From positions 1 to 50,527 of the forward strand of contig CAZTQN010000030.1 in NCBI GenBank assembly GCA_964615765.1: a stretch of DNA of 50,527 nucleotides, in the 5' to 3' direction. Made by a program: the position numbers and the translations under genes. Position 1 is the first letter of the stretch, and the number at the start of each line of letters is the position of its first letter. Of this stretch, positions 1 through 7,998 are shown one piece after another. Below the pieces are notes generated by a model. It made no database searches. It was not told the DNA's origin and saw only the letters and a list, made by a program, of their open reading frames with translations. Source of the stretch: CAZTQN01 sp964615765 (GTDB lineage: Bacteria > Planctomycetota > Phycisphaerae > Phycisphaerales > UBA1924).

Positions 1-39
1 TTCTCAGAAACGGGAGATGGTCGAGCAGGCTCATGCGGA

Positions 40-2019
40 CTACTTCGCCAGCTTCGCCACCAGCCGCCACACGCTGTGCGGGTCGAGCGTGCGGCCCGTG
101 TGCGCGTTGAACGCTTCGACGACCTCGTCGAACCGCGCGTCGTACACCAACTGATCGCGCTGCCCGAGCGAGCCGGCCACACGCTCCACGCGCTCGGCCA
201 GCCAGCGCTCTTCGTCGGCGTTGAGTTTCACGGGCGTGCTCTCGGCCTTGCCGACGCGCGGCAGGCGGCCGGCCTTGCGCAGGTTGTGCAGGCGTCGGAA
301 CGCCGCGCGGTGCGTCATGGTCGCGTCGATCGCACGGGCCGCGTGCATGATCTGATCGAACTCCGGCGTGTACGGCAGGTCGTCGAGCGTGCGGCCCGCG
401 CTCTGATACGCCGCGATCAGCGGGGCCCAGTCGACGCCGGCGCGGGCCGAGGTCGGCGCCTCGTCGCCGGCGTCGTCATCGCCAAACAGCCCGCCCGGCT
501 CGGCGGCGCGGTCTTCGTGTGCGGCGGCCGGCGCGTGCGCGGTGCCCGGGCTTGACGTGCGCGATCCCAGCGCGGCCAGCCAGTCGCGGTACCCGCCCGG
601 GCCCGTTCCCGCGTGCCCGCTTGAGCGGTACCGCGCCACCGCGTTCGCCGCGCCCAGGTGCTCGAACACGTCGCGATCAACGCGGGCCGGGTCCTGCCCG
701 GCGGCCTTGACGGCGGCCCGAACATCGGCGAGTTCGAGCGCCGACAGCGCCGCCACGCCGCGTTGATCGCACAACCGCACCAGTGCCCCGACGATCTGAT
801 GCCCCGTGCGGAAGGGCACGCCCCGCGCGACGAGGTACTCGGCGAGCACGGTCGCGTCGAGGTGCCCGCGCTCGAGCCCGCCGGCGATGTGTTCGGCCCG
901 GAACGTGGCGGTGCGCACCACGCCGGTCGCGATCGCGACGCAGTCCATCAGCGTGTCGTACGCCGCGAACACGTGCCGCTTGTCTTCCTGAAGGTCGCGG
1001 TTGTACGCGAGCGGCAGGCCCTTGATGATCATCATCAGCGCGTGGAAGTGCCCCGCGATCGTGCCGGACTTGCCGCGGATGAGTTCGAGCATGTCCGGGT
1101 TGCGCTTCTGCGGCATCATGCTCGAGCCGGTGGTGTACGCCTCGCCGAGCGTGAGGAACCCGAACTCGGTGGAGCAGTACAAGATCCACTGTTCCGCCAG
1201 GCGCGAGAGGTGCAGCGCGGTGCGCGTGCAGCCGTAGAGGAACCCGAGCGCCTCGTCGCGCGAGGCGGTCGCGTCGATGGAACTGACGCTGGTAGTCGCG
1301 AAGCCGAGCAGTTCGGCCGTGCGGGCCCGGTCGAGCGGGAGCGTCGAGCCCGCGATCGCGCCCGAGCCGAGGGGCGAGGCGGCCAGCGCGTCTTCGACGT
1401 TGGGCATGCCGCGGAAGAAGCGCGCGTCGCGCGCGAACATCGCGTGCCACGCCATGCACTCGGCCCCGACGACGATCGGCTGGGCCCGCTGCACGTGCGT
1501 GTACCCGGGAAGGACCACGTCGCCCTGCGCCCGCGCGAGATTGGCGAACGCCTCGAGCAGCGCGTCGAGCGCGACGGCGGCCCGCCCGCACGCGTCGCGC
1601 AGCCACAGGCGCAGGTCGAGCGCGACCTGGTCGTTGCGGGAGCGTCCGGTGTGCAGTTTGCGTCCCGCGTCGCCGACCTTGGCGATCAGGGCCGTCTCGA
1701 CGCACATGTGCACGTCTTCGAGTTCGACGCGCCACCCGGGCCAGGCCCCCGGCACGCCGACGGCCGTCGGCCCGGCGGGCGCGGCTTCGATCTCCCGCTT
1801 GATCTCGCCGAGCCCGCGCTGGATGGCCTCCAGCTCGGCGTCGCTCAGCAGCCCGACCTCGCGCAGCATGCGAGCGTGCGCGAGCGAGCCGCGGATGTCC
1901 GCGTCGTACAGGCGCGTGTCGAACGAGAGCGACTCGACAAAGCGAGCGGCGAGCGGATCGGTCGAAGAGCCCTCGCCGTGCTTGGCGTGCTCCCACGGCT
2001 TGGCGGCTGGGGCGGTCAC
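40..2019 (-). CDS. argH: Argininosuccinate lyase with an extra C-terminal domain
   Basis: Last step of arginine synthesis: splits argininosuccinate into arginine and fumarate, in the cytoplasm. Residues 1-~487 match the fumarase/aspartase superfamily lyase, including the signature GSSMMPQKRNPD with the catalytic serine near residue 297 and the early HTGRSRNDQ motif. ArgH is normally about 460 residues; this one is 659. An acidic linker (GLFGDDDAGDE) leads to about 150 residues with DDLPYTPEF, NLRKAGRLPR and a helical C-terminus that I do not recognise. The GTG start is chosen because its GTGA overlaps the stop codon of the upstream beta-propeller gene; an upstream in-frame ATG would lie inside that gene. 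The lyase call is firm; the role of the tail is unknown. Confidence 0.93.
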   Translation of the reverse strand: MTAPAAKPWEHAKHGEGSSTDPLAARFVESLSFDTRLYDADIRGSLAHARMLREVGLLSDAELEAIQRGLGEIKREIEAAPAGPTAVGVPGAWPGWRVELEDVHMCVETALIAKVGDAGRKLHTGRSRNDQVALDLRLWLRDACGRAAVALDALLEAFANLARAQGDVVLPGYTHVQRAQPIVVGAECMAWHAMFARDARFFRGMPNVEDALAASPLGSGAIAGSTLPLDRARTAELLGFATTSVSSIDATASRDEALGFLYGCTRTALHLSRLAEQWILYCSTEFGFLTLGEAYTTGSSMMPQKRNPDMLELIRGKSGTIAGHFHALMMIIKGLPLAYNRDLQEDKRHVFAAYDTLMDCVAIATGVVRTATFRAEHIAGGLERGHLDATVLAEYLVARGVPFRTGHQIVGALVRLCDQRGVAALSALELADVRAAVKAAGQDPARVDRDVFEHLGAANAVARYRSSGHAGTGPGGYRDWLAALGSRTSSPGTAHAPAAAHEDRAAEPGGLFGDDDAGDEAPTSARAGVDWAPLIAAYQSAGRTLDDLPYTPEFDQIMHAARAIDATMTHRAAFRRLHNLRKAGRLPRVGKAESTPVKLNADEERWLAERVERVAGSLGQRDQLVYDARFDEVVEAFNAHTGRTLDPHSVWRLVAKLAK

Positions 2020-3524
2020 TTGCGGTCTCCGGGCGCGTCGGCGAAGAAGGACTCGGGCTCGAACATCCCGCCGCGGCCTTGCCGCACGCGTGCGATCCAC
2101 ACCTGGCTCGAGGCCCGCGTTTCGCCGTCGGCGAGCGGCCCGCGCTGCGCCGTCCAGATCAGCCAGTGCCCGCCGGACGAGAACGCGGGTAGCACGTCGG
2201 CGCCGCCGGCCTGCGTCACGCGCCGGCGCTGCGGCGGCGTGGTCGCGGCCTTCTCCGGCGCAGCGCCGCGTGCGGGCACGCGCACGGCGAACACCTCGTA
2301 GTTGAAGTGCCCCATCGCGCTGGTGCCGTACACGAGGTACGCGCCGCTCGGGTGCCAGTACGGGGCCCAGTTGACGTGATCGTCCGCGGTGATCTGCGTC
2401 TCGCGTTCGACGCCGACGATGGCGCCGTTTTCGATCTTCAGGTCGGCGACAAAGAGCTGCAGTTTGTCGTCGCCGACGCGGTCGGAGCGGTAGCAGATGC
2501 GCGTCCCGTCGGGCGAGAAGAACGGCCCGCCGTCGTACCCGTCGGCGGTGATCAGCGCGGTGTGCGTGCCGCTGACGGTGTCGAAGATCCAGATGTCGGC
2601 ATCGTCCTTGCCGCGGGTCGGCTCTTCGCGCACCTGCGCGTACAGCACGTGCCGCCCGTCGGGGCTATAGGAGCACTCGGCGGTGTACTTGGGCTTCTCG
2701 AAGAGCGTGGGGCCGGTCCAGTTCTTGACGGCCCGGGCCAGCGGGAACTGCGCGTCGGCCTCCTTGCGGAGCGACTCCATCGCGGCGTTGAACTCGTCGG
2801 TCTTGCCGTCGACGCGGAGCTGATTGATCGCCGGCATCCGCCCGCTGAGCAGGCGCTGATAGCCGCGCGTCTGCTCGCCGAACTCGCTGTTCTCCTGCAC
2901 GGCGATCTCGCTAATGCTGCGCGTGACGATCTCCATCTCGTCGGGGAACTGCCAGACGTAGTTGCGCGTGCCGACGCGGAAGCCGGGTCGCTCGGTGTTC
3001 GACGGGGCTTTGAGCGTTGACGCGAACAGCACCTCGTGCGGACGACGCGGGTGGAACCAGCCGCAGGTGTTGGCGCTGCCGGGCGTCGAGATGCGGATCG
3101 GCTCCTCGGCCCCGACGATGCGGTGCCCGTCGTAGCGCAAGCGCGCGATGTACATCGCGTAGTGCGTCTCGACCTCAGCGCCCAGACGCGGCACCTCGAT
3201 GGCCTGAAAGATGATCCAGCGCGGCTTGAGGTCGTGATCGAAGTACGCCTCGCCCGCTTTCACGAACCGCTCGCGCGAAGTGATCTGCACGTGCTCGGTC
3301 AGCAGGTCGGCTTCGAGCGTCTTCCAATCCAGCGGCGGGCCGGACGGGGGGCCAGAAGGGGGGCCAGACGGTGGCCCGGAAGCAGGACCGGACGGCGCGC
3401 TCGGACGTGCCGGGCTCGGCGTCGTCGCCGGGGCAGTCGCCGGTGTCGCCGCGGGGGTCTTCGGCGCCGGCTCACCGCTCAGCATCGCGCTCGCGGTCCC
3501 GATCAGCAGTGCGGGGATCATCAT
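2016..3524 (-). CDS. Exported TolB/PD40-type beta-propeller protein
   Basis: A 502-residue protein starting with a short hydrophobic signal-like segment (MMIPALLIGTASAML) and a Pro/Ala/Ser/Gly-rich spacer with four GPPS repeats (about residues 49-64). The body contains repeated WD40-like/PD40 blades of the type found in TolB: CSYSPDGRHVLYAQ, FFSPDGTRICYRSD, WHPSGAYLVYG and FSSGGHWLIWT, each separated by 45-70 residues and followed by short polar turns. These suggest a periplasmic or cell-surface propeller that binds a protein or glycan partner; no catalytic motif is seen. The stop overlaps the argH start by GTGA, so the two are translationally coupled, an odd pairing for an arginine enzyme. 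A TATCGT hexamer lies 7 bases before the ATG. Confidence 0.8.
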   Translation of the reverse strand: MMIPALLIGTASAMLSGEPAPKTPAATPATAPATTPSPARPSAPSGPASGPPSGPPSGPPSGPPLDWKTLEADLLTEHVQITSRERFVKAGEAYFDHDLKPRWIIFQAIEVPRLGAEVETHYAMYIARLRYDGHRIVGAEEPIRISTPGSANTCGWFHPRRPHEVLFASTLKAPSNTERPGFRVGTRNYVWQFPDEMEIVTRSISEIAVQENSEFGEQTRGYQRLLSGRMPAINQLRVDGKTDEFNAAMESLRKEADAQFPLARAVKNWTGPTLFEKPKYTAECSYSPDGRHVLYAQVREEPTRGKDDADIWIFDTVSGTHTALITADGYDGGPFFSPDGTRICYRSDRVGDDKLQLFVADLKIENGAIVGVERETQITADDHVNWAPYWHPSGAYLVYGTSAMGHFNYEVFAVRVPARGAAPEKAATTPPQRRRVTQAGGADVLPAFSSGGHWLIWTAQRGPLADGETRASSQVWIARVRQGRGGMFEPESFFADAPGDRK

Positions 3525-3531
3525 CGCCCCA

Positions 3532-3537
3532 ACGATA
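3532..3537 (-). promoter_or_regulatory. -10-like element for a leaderless beta-propeller mRNA
   Basis: On the minus strand TATCGT is followed by 7 bases and then the ATG at 3524, so transcription would start at or next to the start codon. No good -35 is visible and no Shine-Dalgarno precedes the ATG. Confidence 0.35.
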
Positions 3538-3593
3538 TTCGCGATCCCGGCGCGGCTGACGCTCCGCGCTGGCGCCGGGCGTCAACAATCCGC

Positions 3594-4274
3594 GTGCACG
3601 CCCCGGATCATGAGCCCCCGCAAACACCCCTTGACGCCGCGATCGCGGGCGTTCGCGTGGTGTACCGCGGCGCCCGCTGCTTGGTGGTCGACAAGCCCTC
3701 TGGCCTGCTCGCCGTGCCCGGCAAGGGTGAGCGCGGGCGGGTGTGCGTGCCGGCGTGCCTGGCGCCGACGCTCGGCGGCGCGCTCCCCTTGGTCGTGCAC
3801 CGGCTCGATATGGACACCTCCGGGCTGATGGTGCTCGCCCTCGACAAGGACGCGCAGCGCGACCTCTCGGCCCAGTTCGAGGCCCGCACCACCGGCAAGG
3901 CGTACGTCGCGATCGTCGACGGCGTGATGGAGCAGGACGCCGGCGTGGTCGAACTGCCCATGCGGCTGGATGTCGAGCGGCGCCCGCTGCAGATCGTCGA
4001 CTTCGAGCACGGCCGCCCGAGCCGGACGGAATGGCGCACGCTCGCCCTTGAGGGCGAGTGCACGCGCGTGCACCTGACGCCGATCACGGGGCGCACGCAC
4101 CAGCTGCGCGTGCACATGGCGGCGATCGGGCACGCGATTCTCGGCGATCCGCTGTATGGGGAGCAGCCGCGGATCCGCTCGCTGGCCCCGCGACTGTGCC
4201 TGCACGCCAGCCGCCTGGAGTTCACCGAACCCGGCGGCGGGCGTGTGGCGATCGAATCGCCGTCGCCGTTCTAG
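3594..4274 (+). CDS. rluA: RluA-family pseudouridine synthase (dual tRNA/23S rRNA type)
   Basis: Isomerises uridine to pseudouridine in structured RNA. The 226-residue protein carries VVDKPSGLLAVPG (residues 31-43), the catalytic motif HRLDMDTSG with Asp72, GRTHQLRVHM and GHAILGDPLYG. The RLDM.TSG form and the APRL.LHA ending resemble E. coli RluA (position 746 of 23S rRNA and position 32 of tRNAs) more than RluC or RluD. There is no S4 domain, as in RluA. The first in-frame GTG downstream of the divergent beta-propeller start was chosen; an AACAAT hexamer sits 4 bases before it and no Shine-Dalgarno is seen. It converges on the GAF gene with a 20-base gap. Target specificity is inferred. Confidence 0.82.
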   Translation: MHAPDHEPPQTPLDAAIAGVRVVYRGARCLVVDKPSGLLAVPGKGERGRVCVPACLAPTLGGALPLVVHRLDMDTSGLMVLALDKDAQRDLSAQFEARTTGKAYVAIVDGVMEQDAGVVELPMRLDVERRPLQIVDFEHGRPSRTEWRTLALEGECTRVHLTPITGRTHQLRVHMAAIGHAILGDPLYGEQPRIRSLAPRLCLHASRLEFTEPGGGRVAIESPSPF

Positions 4275-4294
4275 GTGCGTGCGAGGACGCCGCG

Positions 4295-4783
4295 TCAGAC
4301 GATGTCGAGCGGTTCGTAGTTGGTGGTCGACAGCCCGGCGTGTTCGAGCACGCGCTGCAGGCCGTTGGCGTCGTCACGCGTGAACGCGTACAGGTCGAAG
4401 CTGTCGACGTCGAGCACGCCCCAGGGCAGGAAGCCGTCCATGCACGGGATGACGCACTCGGAGCGGTCCCGCGGGTCGCAGGCGATGTAGCCCGCGCGCA
4501 GGTTGCTGACGTCGCGCACGACCAGCGAGCGTTTGGAGAGGAAGCTGCGCCCGCACGCCCCGTGCATGCCGATGGGGGAACAGGCGGGCTTGTCCCGGCG
4601 CGGCCCGAGGATCAGCTCGTCGGCGACCGGGCTCTTGAGATAGAACCCGACCCAGGAGACGCCCTTGGGGGACAGCTCGTCCCACAGGGCGTCGACGACG
4701 CGCTGCATGCGGTCCTCGCGGGAACCGTCGGCCGAGACGCGCGCGATCACGGCGTCGTAGTTGCGCTCAGTGGCGGTATCCAT
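4295..4783 (-). CDS. msrC: GAF-domain free methionine-(R)-sulfoxide reductase
   Basis: A 162-residue single GAF domain. The fRMsr family reduces free methionine-R-sulfoxide through a disulfide relay. Conserved features visible here are WVGFYL, LGP...KPAC (Cys68), GACG (Cys77) and YIACD (Cys102) followed by SEC.IP and GVLDVDS; the three cysteines match the spacing of the catalytic trio of E. coli YebR/MsrC within one residue. The residues between the first two cysteines diverge from the usual form, so a sensory GAF role is a weaker alternative. A GATACT hexamer 7 bases before the ATG suggests a leaderless mRNA. It sits next to the thiol/redox genes upstream. Confidence 0.75.
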   Translation of the reverse strand: MDTATERNYDAVIARVSADGSREDRMQRVVDALWDELSPKGVSWVGFYLKSPVADELILGPRRDKPACSPIGMHGACGRSFLSKRSLVVRDVSNLRAGYIACDPRDRSECVIPCMDGFLPWGVLDVDSFDLYAFTRDDANGLQRVLEHAGLSTTNYEPLDIV

Positions 4784-4790
4784 AGGCCAG

Positions 4791-4796
4791 AGTATC
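4791..4796 (-). promoter_or_regulatory. -10-like element for a leaderless msrC mRNA
   Basis: GATACT on the minus strand, then 7 bases to the ATG at 4783. No convincing -35 and no Shine-Dalgarno. Confidence 0.35.
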
Positions 4797-4853
4797 GGTG
4801 TTCCGGGCGGGGCGGGCGCAGCGGCGCGGGCCGCTACGCACCGGTGATGCCGG

Positions 4854-5096
4854 TTAGACCGTCGCGGAGGTGTACGGGAGCAGTCCCATAAACCGGGCCC
4901 GCTTGATGGCCTGGGCGATCTTGCGCTGCTCGAGCGCGGTGGTCTGGATGCGCTTGCGGCCGTAGATCTTGCCGTTGGGCGACATCAGGCGGCGGAGGTT
5001 TTCCACGTCCTTGTAGTCGACGTAGTCCTTGCCGGTGCTGCCAGTCTTGGTGACCTTGACCTTGGGCTGGGTGCCGAAGCGGGCGAATCGGGACAT
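4854..5096 (-). CDS. rpsR: 30S ribosomal protein bS18
   Basis: An 80-residue protein with the S18 core: DYKDVENLRRLMSPNGKI, RKRIQTTALEQRKIAQAIKRARFMGLLPYT. S18 binds 16S rRNA on the small-subunit platform with bS6. A GGAGAT Shine-Dalgarno lies 9 bases before the ATG. In many bacteria rpsR sits with rpsF, ssb and rplI; here none of those is nearby and the upstream same-strand gene is a MauE-like membrane protein, so the usual operon is broken. The spare cysteines of zinc-binding S18 variants are absent, so this is the zinc-free form. Confidence 0.96.
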   Translation of the reverse strand: MSRFARFGTQPKVKVTKTGSTGKDYVDYKDVENLRRLMSPNGKIYGRKRIQTTALEQRKIAQAIKRARFMGLLPYTSATV

Positions 5097-5194
5097 CGAG
5101 GCTGATCTCCGTCGTGGGCTGCGGCCCGAGGTCGGCGTTTACACGCGCCGGGGTTCGGGCGACGGGGTGAACTTGGGCCGCGATGATAGCCGCC

Positions 5195-5761
5195 TCAGGC
5201 CGGGCGAACGAGCTTGTGCCGCGGCGTCAGGGCGATCACCAGCCCGGCGGCCAGCATGACCGAGTTCTGCACGATGTTGCACGCCCCCAGCGGGCCCGTG
5301 CAGAACGGGGACAGCTTCCCGAAGCACCCGCAGCTCACGTTCAGATCCCGGGCCAGCGCCTGGGCGATCAGCACGATGAACACGGCGAGCAGCACCGAGA
5401 GCACGGCGGCCGCCGCCCGGCTCCAGATCCCCAGCAGCATCAGCACCGCCGCGATCGCCTCGACCCACGGCGTAATCGACGTCGCCAGGCGGACGAGGAA
5501 CTCCGGCAGCCCGAGCTTGAAGGCCTCGACGCTCGCGGAGAAGACCTGCGGCGCGTTGGTCTGGTTCAGGGGCCACAGCTTGCCGTACGCCGCCAGCAGG
5601 AAGAGCCCGGCGATCGCGACCTCCGAGCGGGTGACGATGATGCCCAGGGGCGTGAGCCCGGCGGTGGAGGCGATCGAGCCCAGCCCGCCCACGGAGCGCG
5701 AGCCCGGCGGCGTCACGGCGCGGACCTCGGCGCGGGCGTCGGTGAGTACAACCTTGCTCAT
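5195..5761 (-). CDS. MauE/DoxX-like membrane protein with an SCGCFG motif
   Basis: A 188-residue protein with four predicted membrane helices (about residues 45-60, 88-105, 108-132 and 160-178). The loop before the last helix holds LNVSCGCFGKLSPFC.GPLGAC, the cysteine-rich motif of the MauE/DoxX-like family, which in methylamine dehydrogenase maturation is tied to disulfide formation or electron transfer. There are no methylamine dehydrogenase genes here, so the role is more general, probably thiol chemistry at the membrane. AAAGGA precedes the ATG. It is the last gene of the DUF1573-rhodanese-MauE run (43 bases after the rhodanese). Confidence 0.75.
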   Translation of the reverse strand: MSKVVLTDARAEVRAVTPPGSRSVGGLGSIASTAGLTPLGIIVTRSEVAIAGLFLLAAYGKLWPLNQTNAPQVFSASVEAFKLGLPEFLVRLATSITPWVEAIAAVLMLLGIWSRAAAAVLSVLLAVFIVLIAQALARDLNVSCGCFGKLSPFCTGPLGACNIVQNSVMLAAGLVIALTPRHKLVRPA

Positions 5762-5804
5762 CGGCGTCGGTCCTTTCGGGAGGCGGTGCGGAAGCGTTGG
5801 GGCG

Positions 5805-6494
5805 TCACGGGATCAGGCCCGGGCCGGACTCGGTGGACCAGCCCATGTTGACCCACCCGGGCAGCCCGTCGTGCAGGACGTAGACCTTGGTGTACCCGGA
5901 GTTGTTCAGCATCTGCGCGACCTTCTCCGACTCGTCGCAGTTGCCGCCGTTGCAGTAGACGACGACGAACGCGTCGCGCGGCACGAGCATGAGCGCCTGC
6001 GGATCGCCCTTGGAGAAGTCAGAGAGTTCGACCCGGAGCGCGCCGGGCACGCGGGACTGCTCGTAGAGCTCCTTGCGGCGGGAGTCGATGAAACTCGCGC
6101 CCGCGTCGAAGAGCGCCTTGGCGTCGTCGAGCGTGATGTGCCCGGTCGGAAGCTTGTCCTTGGGCGTGGGTTTGAAGTCCGCGGCGGGTGCGGCCGCCGG
6201 GCTGGCGGGGGCGGTTGGCTGTGCCGCGGCTGGTGCGGGGGTGGCTGGTGCCGGCGTGGCTGGTGCCGGCACGACTGGCGCCGGTGCGGCGGGCGCCGGC
6301 GTGGCAGGGGTTTCGGTGCCGGTCTTCGGCGTCGTGCCCGGGGAGGTCGCGTTGCCGGCGGCCCGGGCGGGCAGGTCGATCGGCGGGGGGGCCGCTCGAC
6401 CGAACTGGATGGGCCGGAGGATCAGCGCGTCCGCCGCCCCGATCGCCGAGCCGACCAGCAGGATGATCCCGATCTGAACCGCGATGCGTGCCAC
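5805..6494 (-). CDS. Membrane-anchored rhodanese-like protein
   Basis: A 229-residue protein with an N-terminal membrane anchor or uncleaved signal (residues 5-25), an Ala/Pro repeat spacer (PAPATPAPATPAPA, about residues 65-105) and a C-terminal rhodanese domain. The active loop is VVYCNGGNCDESEKVA with catalytic Cys181 and a second cysteine five residues later; rhodaneses carry persulfide sulfur or act as redox relays. GTG start with AGGGGG 7 bases upstream. The spacer would place the domain in the periplasm, close to the MauE and DUF1573 products encoded on either side. The native sulfur acceptor cannot be told from sequence. Confidence 0.8.
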   Translation of the reverse strand: MARIAVQIGIILLVGSAIGAADALILRPIQFGRAAPPPIDLPARAAGNATSPGTTPKTGTETPATPAPAAPAPVVPAPATPAPATPAPAAAQPTAPASPAAAPAADFKPTPKDKLPTGHITLDDAKALFDAGASFIDSRRKELYEQSRVPGALRVELSDFSKGDPQALMLVPRDAFVVVYCNGGNCDESEKVAQMLNNSGYTKVYVLHDGLPGWVNMGWSTESGPGLIP

Positions 6495-6574
6495 GGCGTG
6501 CCCCCTGTGGGTGGTGAGAAAGGCGTCGGGCGAGATCGCTCCCGCCCGACGCGTGGTGTGTTCGATGACTCGGC

Positions 6575-7885
6575 TTACTTGGGCGCAGCCGCCGGGGCCG
6601 GAGCGGCCGGAGCCGCGGCGGGGGCCGGGGCCGGCGTGATCACCGGGTTGGCCACCGGGGCCGCGGCGGCCTGACCCACCGGGCGGGCCACCGCCGACGT
6701 GAACGGCACGCGGAGCGTCTCGCCCCCGCCGCCCGCGTCGGTCGAGATGATCACGTAGCCCGTGTGCATCCCCGCGTCCGGCGGCGTGTTGCCCGACAGC
6801 GTGATCAGGAAGTACCGGTTCTCAGGGCCCGGCTTCACGTCCGCCACGACGTTCATGTCCTTGCGGCACTCGACCTCGATCCCCGTGATCTTGAAGTTCG
6901 TGCCCGAGCGGCTCTCCAGGCGCAGGTCGGTCGTGAACGGCGTGCTCACGGTGTTGACGCGCAGGATGGCCTGCTGCGGCGTGCACTTCACGTCGCCCAC
7001 GACGTCGGCGCCGACGTAGATCGGGTTGATCTTGGCCAGTTCGTCGTTCGTGCGGACGGTGAGCTGCCCGTTGACGTTCCCGACCGGCGCGCCCTTGCCG
7101 ATTTCCAGATCGATCACGACCTGCGTCAGCTTCTCGCTGCCGGAGTCGACGACCTTGGACTCGCCGATGGTCGCCTTGACGAACTCGCTGGAGGACTCGA
7201 CGCCCGTGACCTTGAAGTCCGGCTTGCGCCCGGTGACGGTGATGCGTTCCTTCTTGCCCTGGCGGTGGTCGACCTCGTTGGCGTAGACCTTCGGCGGGTC
7301 GAAGGTGACCAGCGCCTTGACGTTGGAGGTGATGTTGAAGGTCTGCTGGGCGTACTTGCCCTGCGGGTTGGTGATGGTGAAGGTGAGGGTCTTGGTCTGC
7401 AGGCCGGTGCGCCCGGCCGGGTCGAACTTGGCCGTCGCTTTACCCGACTCACCCGGGGCGTAGGTGGTCTTCTCGAGAGCCGCGACGGTGCACCCGCACG
7501 AGGCGGCGACCGCGAGGGTGATGGGCTCATTGGAGATGTTGGTGAACTCGACGTCGTGGCTAACGGGGGAGGTGTCGGCGATGTCGCCGAAGTCGTGACT
7601 GGCCTTGGCGAACTTCAGCGCCTGGGCGAGCTGCGCGGGCTGGGCCGCGGCGGGAGCGACAGCGGGAGCCGCGCCCGGAGCAGCCGGGACGCCCGCCGGG
7701 GACGGACGCGGGGCCGTCACGGGCTTGATCGACGGATCCACCGGGATCACGCGCGGGGCCGACGCCGGCGCGGGGGCCGGAGCCGCGGGCTTGGCATCGT
7801 CTTTCTTCTCTTGCGCGACGGCGATCGGGGCCAGGCCGACCATGGCGATGAGGACGGCGGGAAGAAGGCGGGACTCGCGAGTCAT
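6575..7885 (-). CDS. Exported DUF1573 protein
   Basis: A 436-residue protein: signal peptide (MTRESRLLPAVLIAMVGLAPIAVAQ), a Pro/Ala spacer to about residue 90, then immunoglobulin/ASH-like beta domains. The DUF1573 signature is clear: HDFGDI, VEFTNISNEPITL, SCGCT, YAPGESG, FDPAGRTG. A second domain of similar fold follows and a further Ala/Pro tail ends the protein. The ATG at 7885 has AGGAG six bases upstream; an ATG 21 bases further out has no Shine-Dalgarno. DUF1573 proteins are abundant in planctomycetes; function is unproven. It heads the minus-strand run with rhodanese and MauE, and shares the SCGC motif with MauE. Confidence 0.83.
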   Translation of the reverse strand: MTRESRLLPAVLIAMVGLAPIAVAQEKKDDAKPAAPAPAPASAPRVIPVDPSIKPVTAPRPSPAGVPAAPGAAPAVAPAAAQPAQLAQALKFAKASHDFGDIADTSPVSHDVEFTNISNEPITLAVAASCGCTVAALEKTTYAPGESGKATAKFDPAGRTGLQTKTLTFTITNPQGKYAQQTFNITSNVKALVTFDPPKVYANEVDHRQGKKERITVTGRKPDFKVTGVESSSEFVKATIGESKVVDSGSEKLTQVVIDLEIGKGAPVGNVNGQLTVRTNDELAKINPIYVGADVVGDVKCTPQQAILRVNTVSTPFTTDLRLESRSGTNFKITGIEVECRKDMNVVADVKPGPENRYFLITLSGNTPPDAGMHTGYVIISTDAGGGGETLRVPFTSAVARPVGQAAAAPVANPVITPAPAPAAAPAAPAPAAAPK

Positions 7886-7998
7886 GTCGGCTCCTGTGGT
7901 GTTCAACCCCGAGCGGGGGAGGCCGGGGCAAGAAGGACCGGCGGCGTGCGGGCCGGCGGTCAGTGCGTTACCGGCACGAAGGCCGGCACGGGCAGGTT

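Noticed and set aside
658..2301. Long open frame opposite argH
   Set aside because: High G+C makes antisense frames open; its product has no recognisable domain while the minus strand encodes a clear ArgH.
3340..3400. GGGGGGCCAGA-like tandem repeats
   Set aside because: They encode GPPS repeats in the beta-propeller protein's spacer.
6180..6310. Repeated GCTGGTGCCGGC-type units that might be a repeat array
   Set aside because: They encode the PAPAT spacer of the rhodanese protein in frame; codon-level low complexity, not a CRISPR or mobile repeat.
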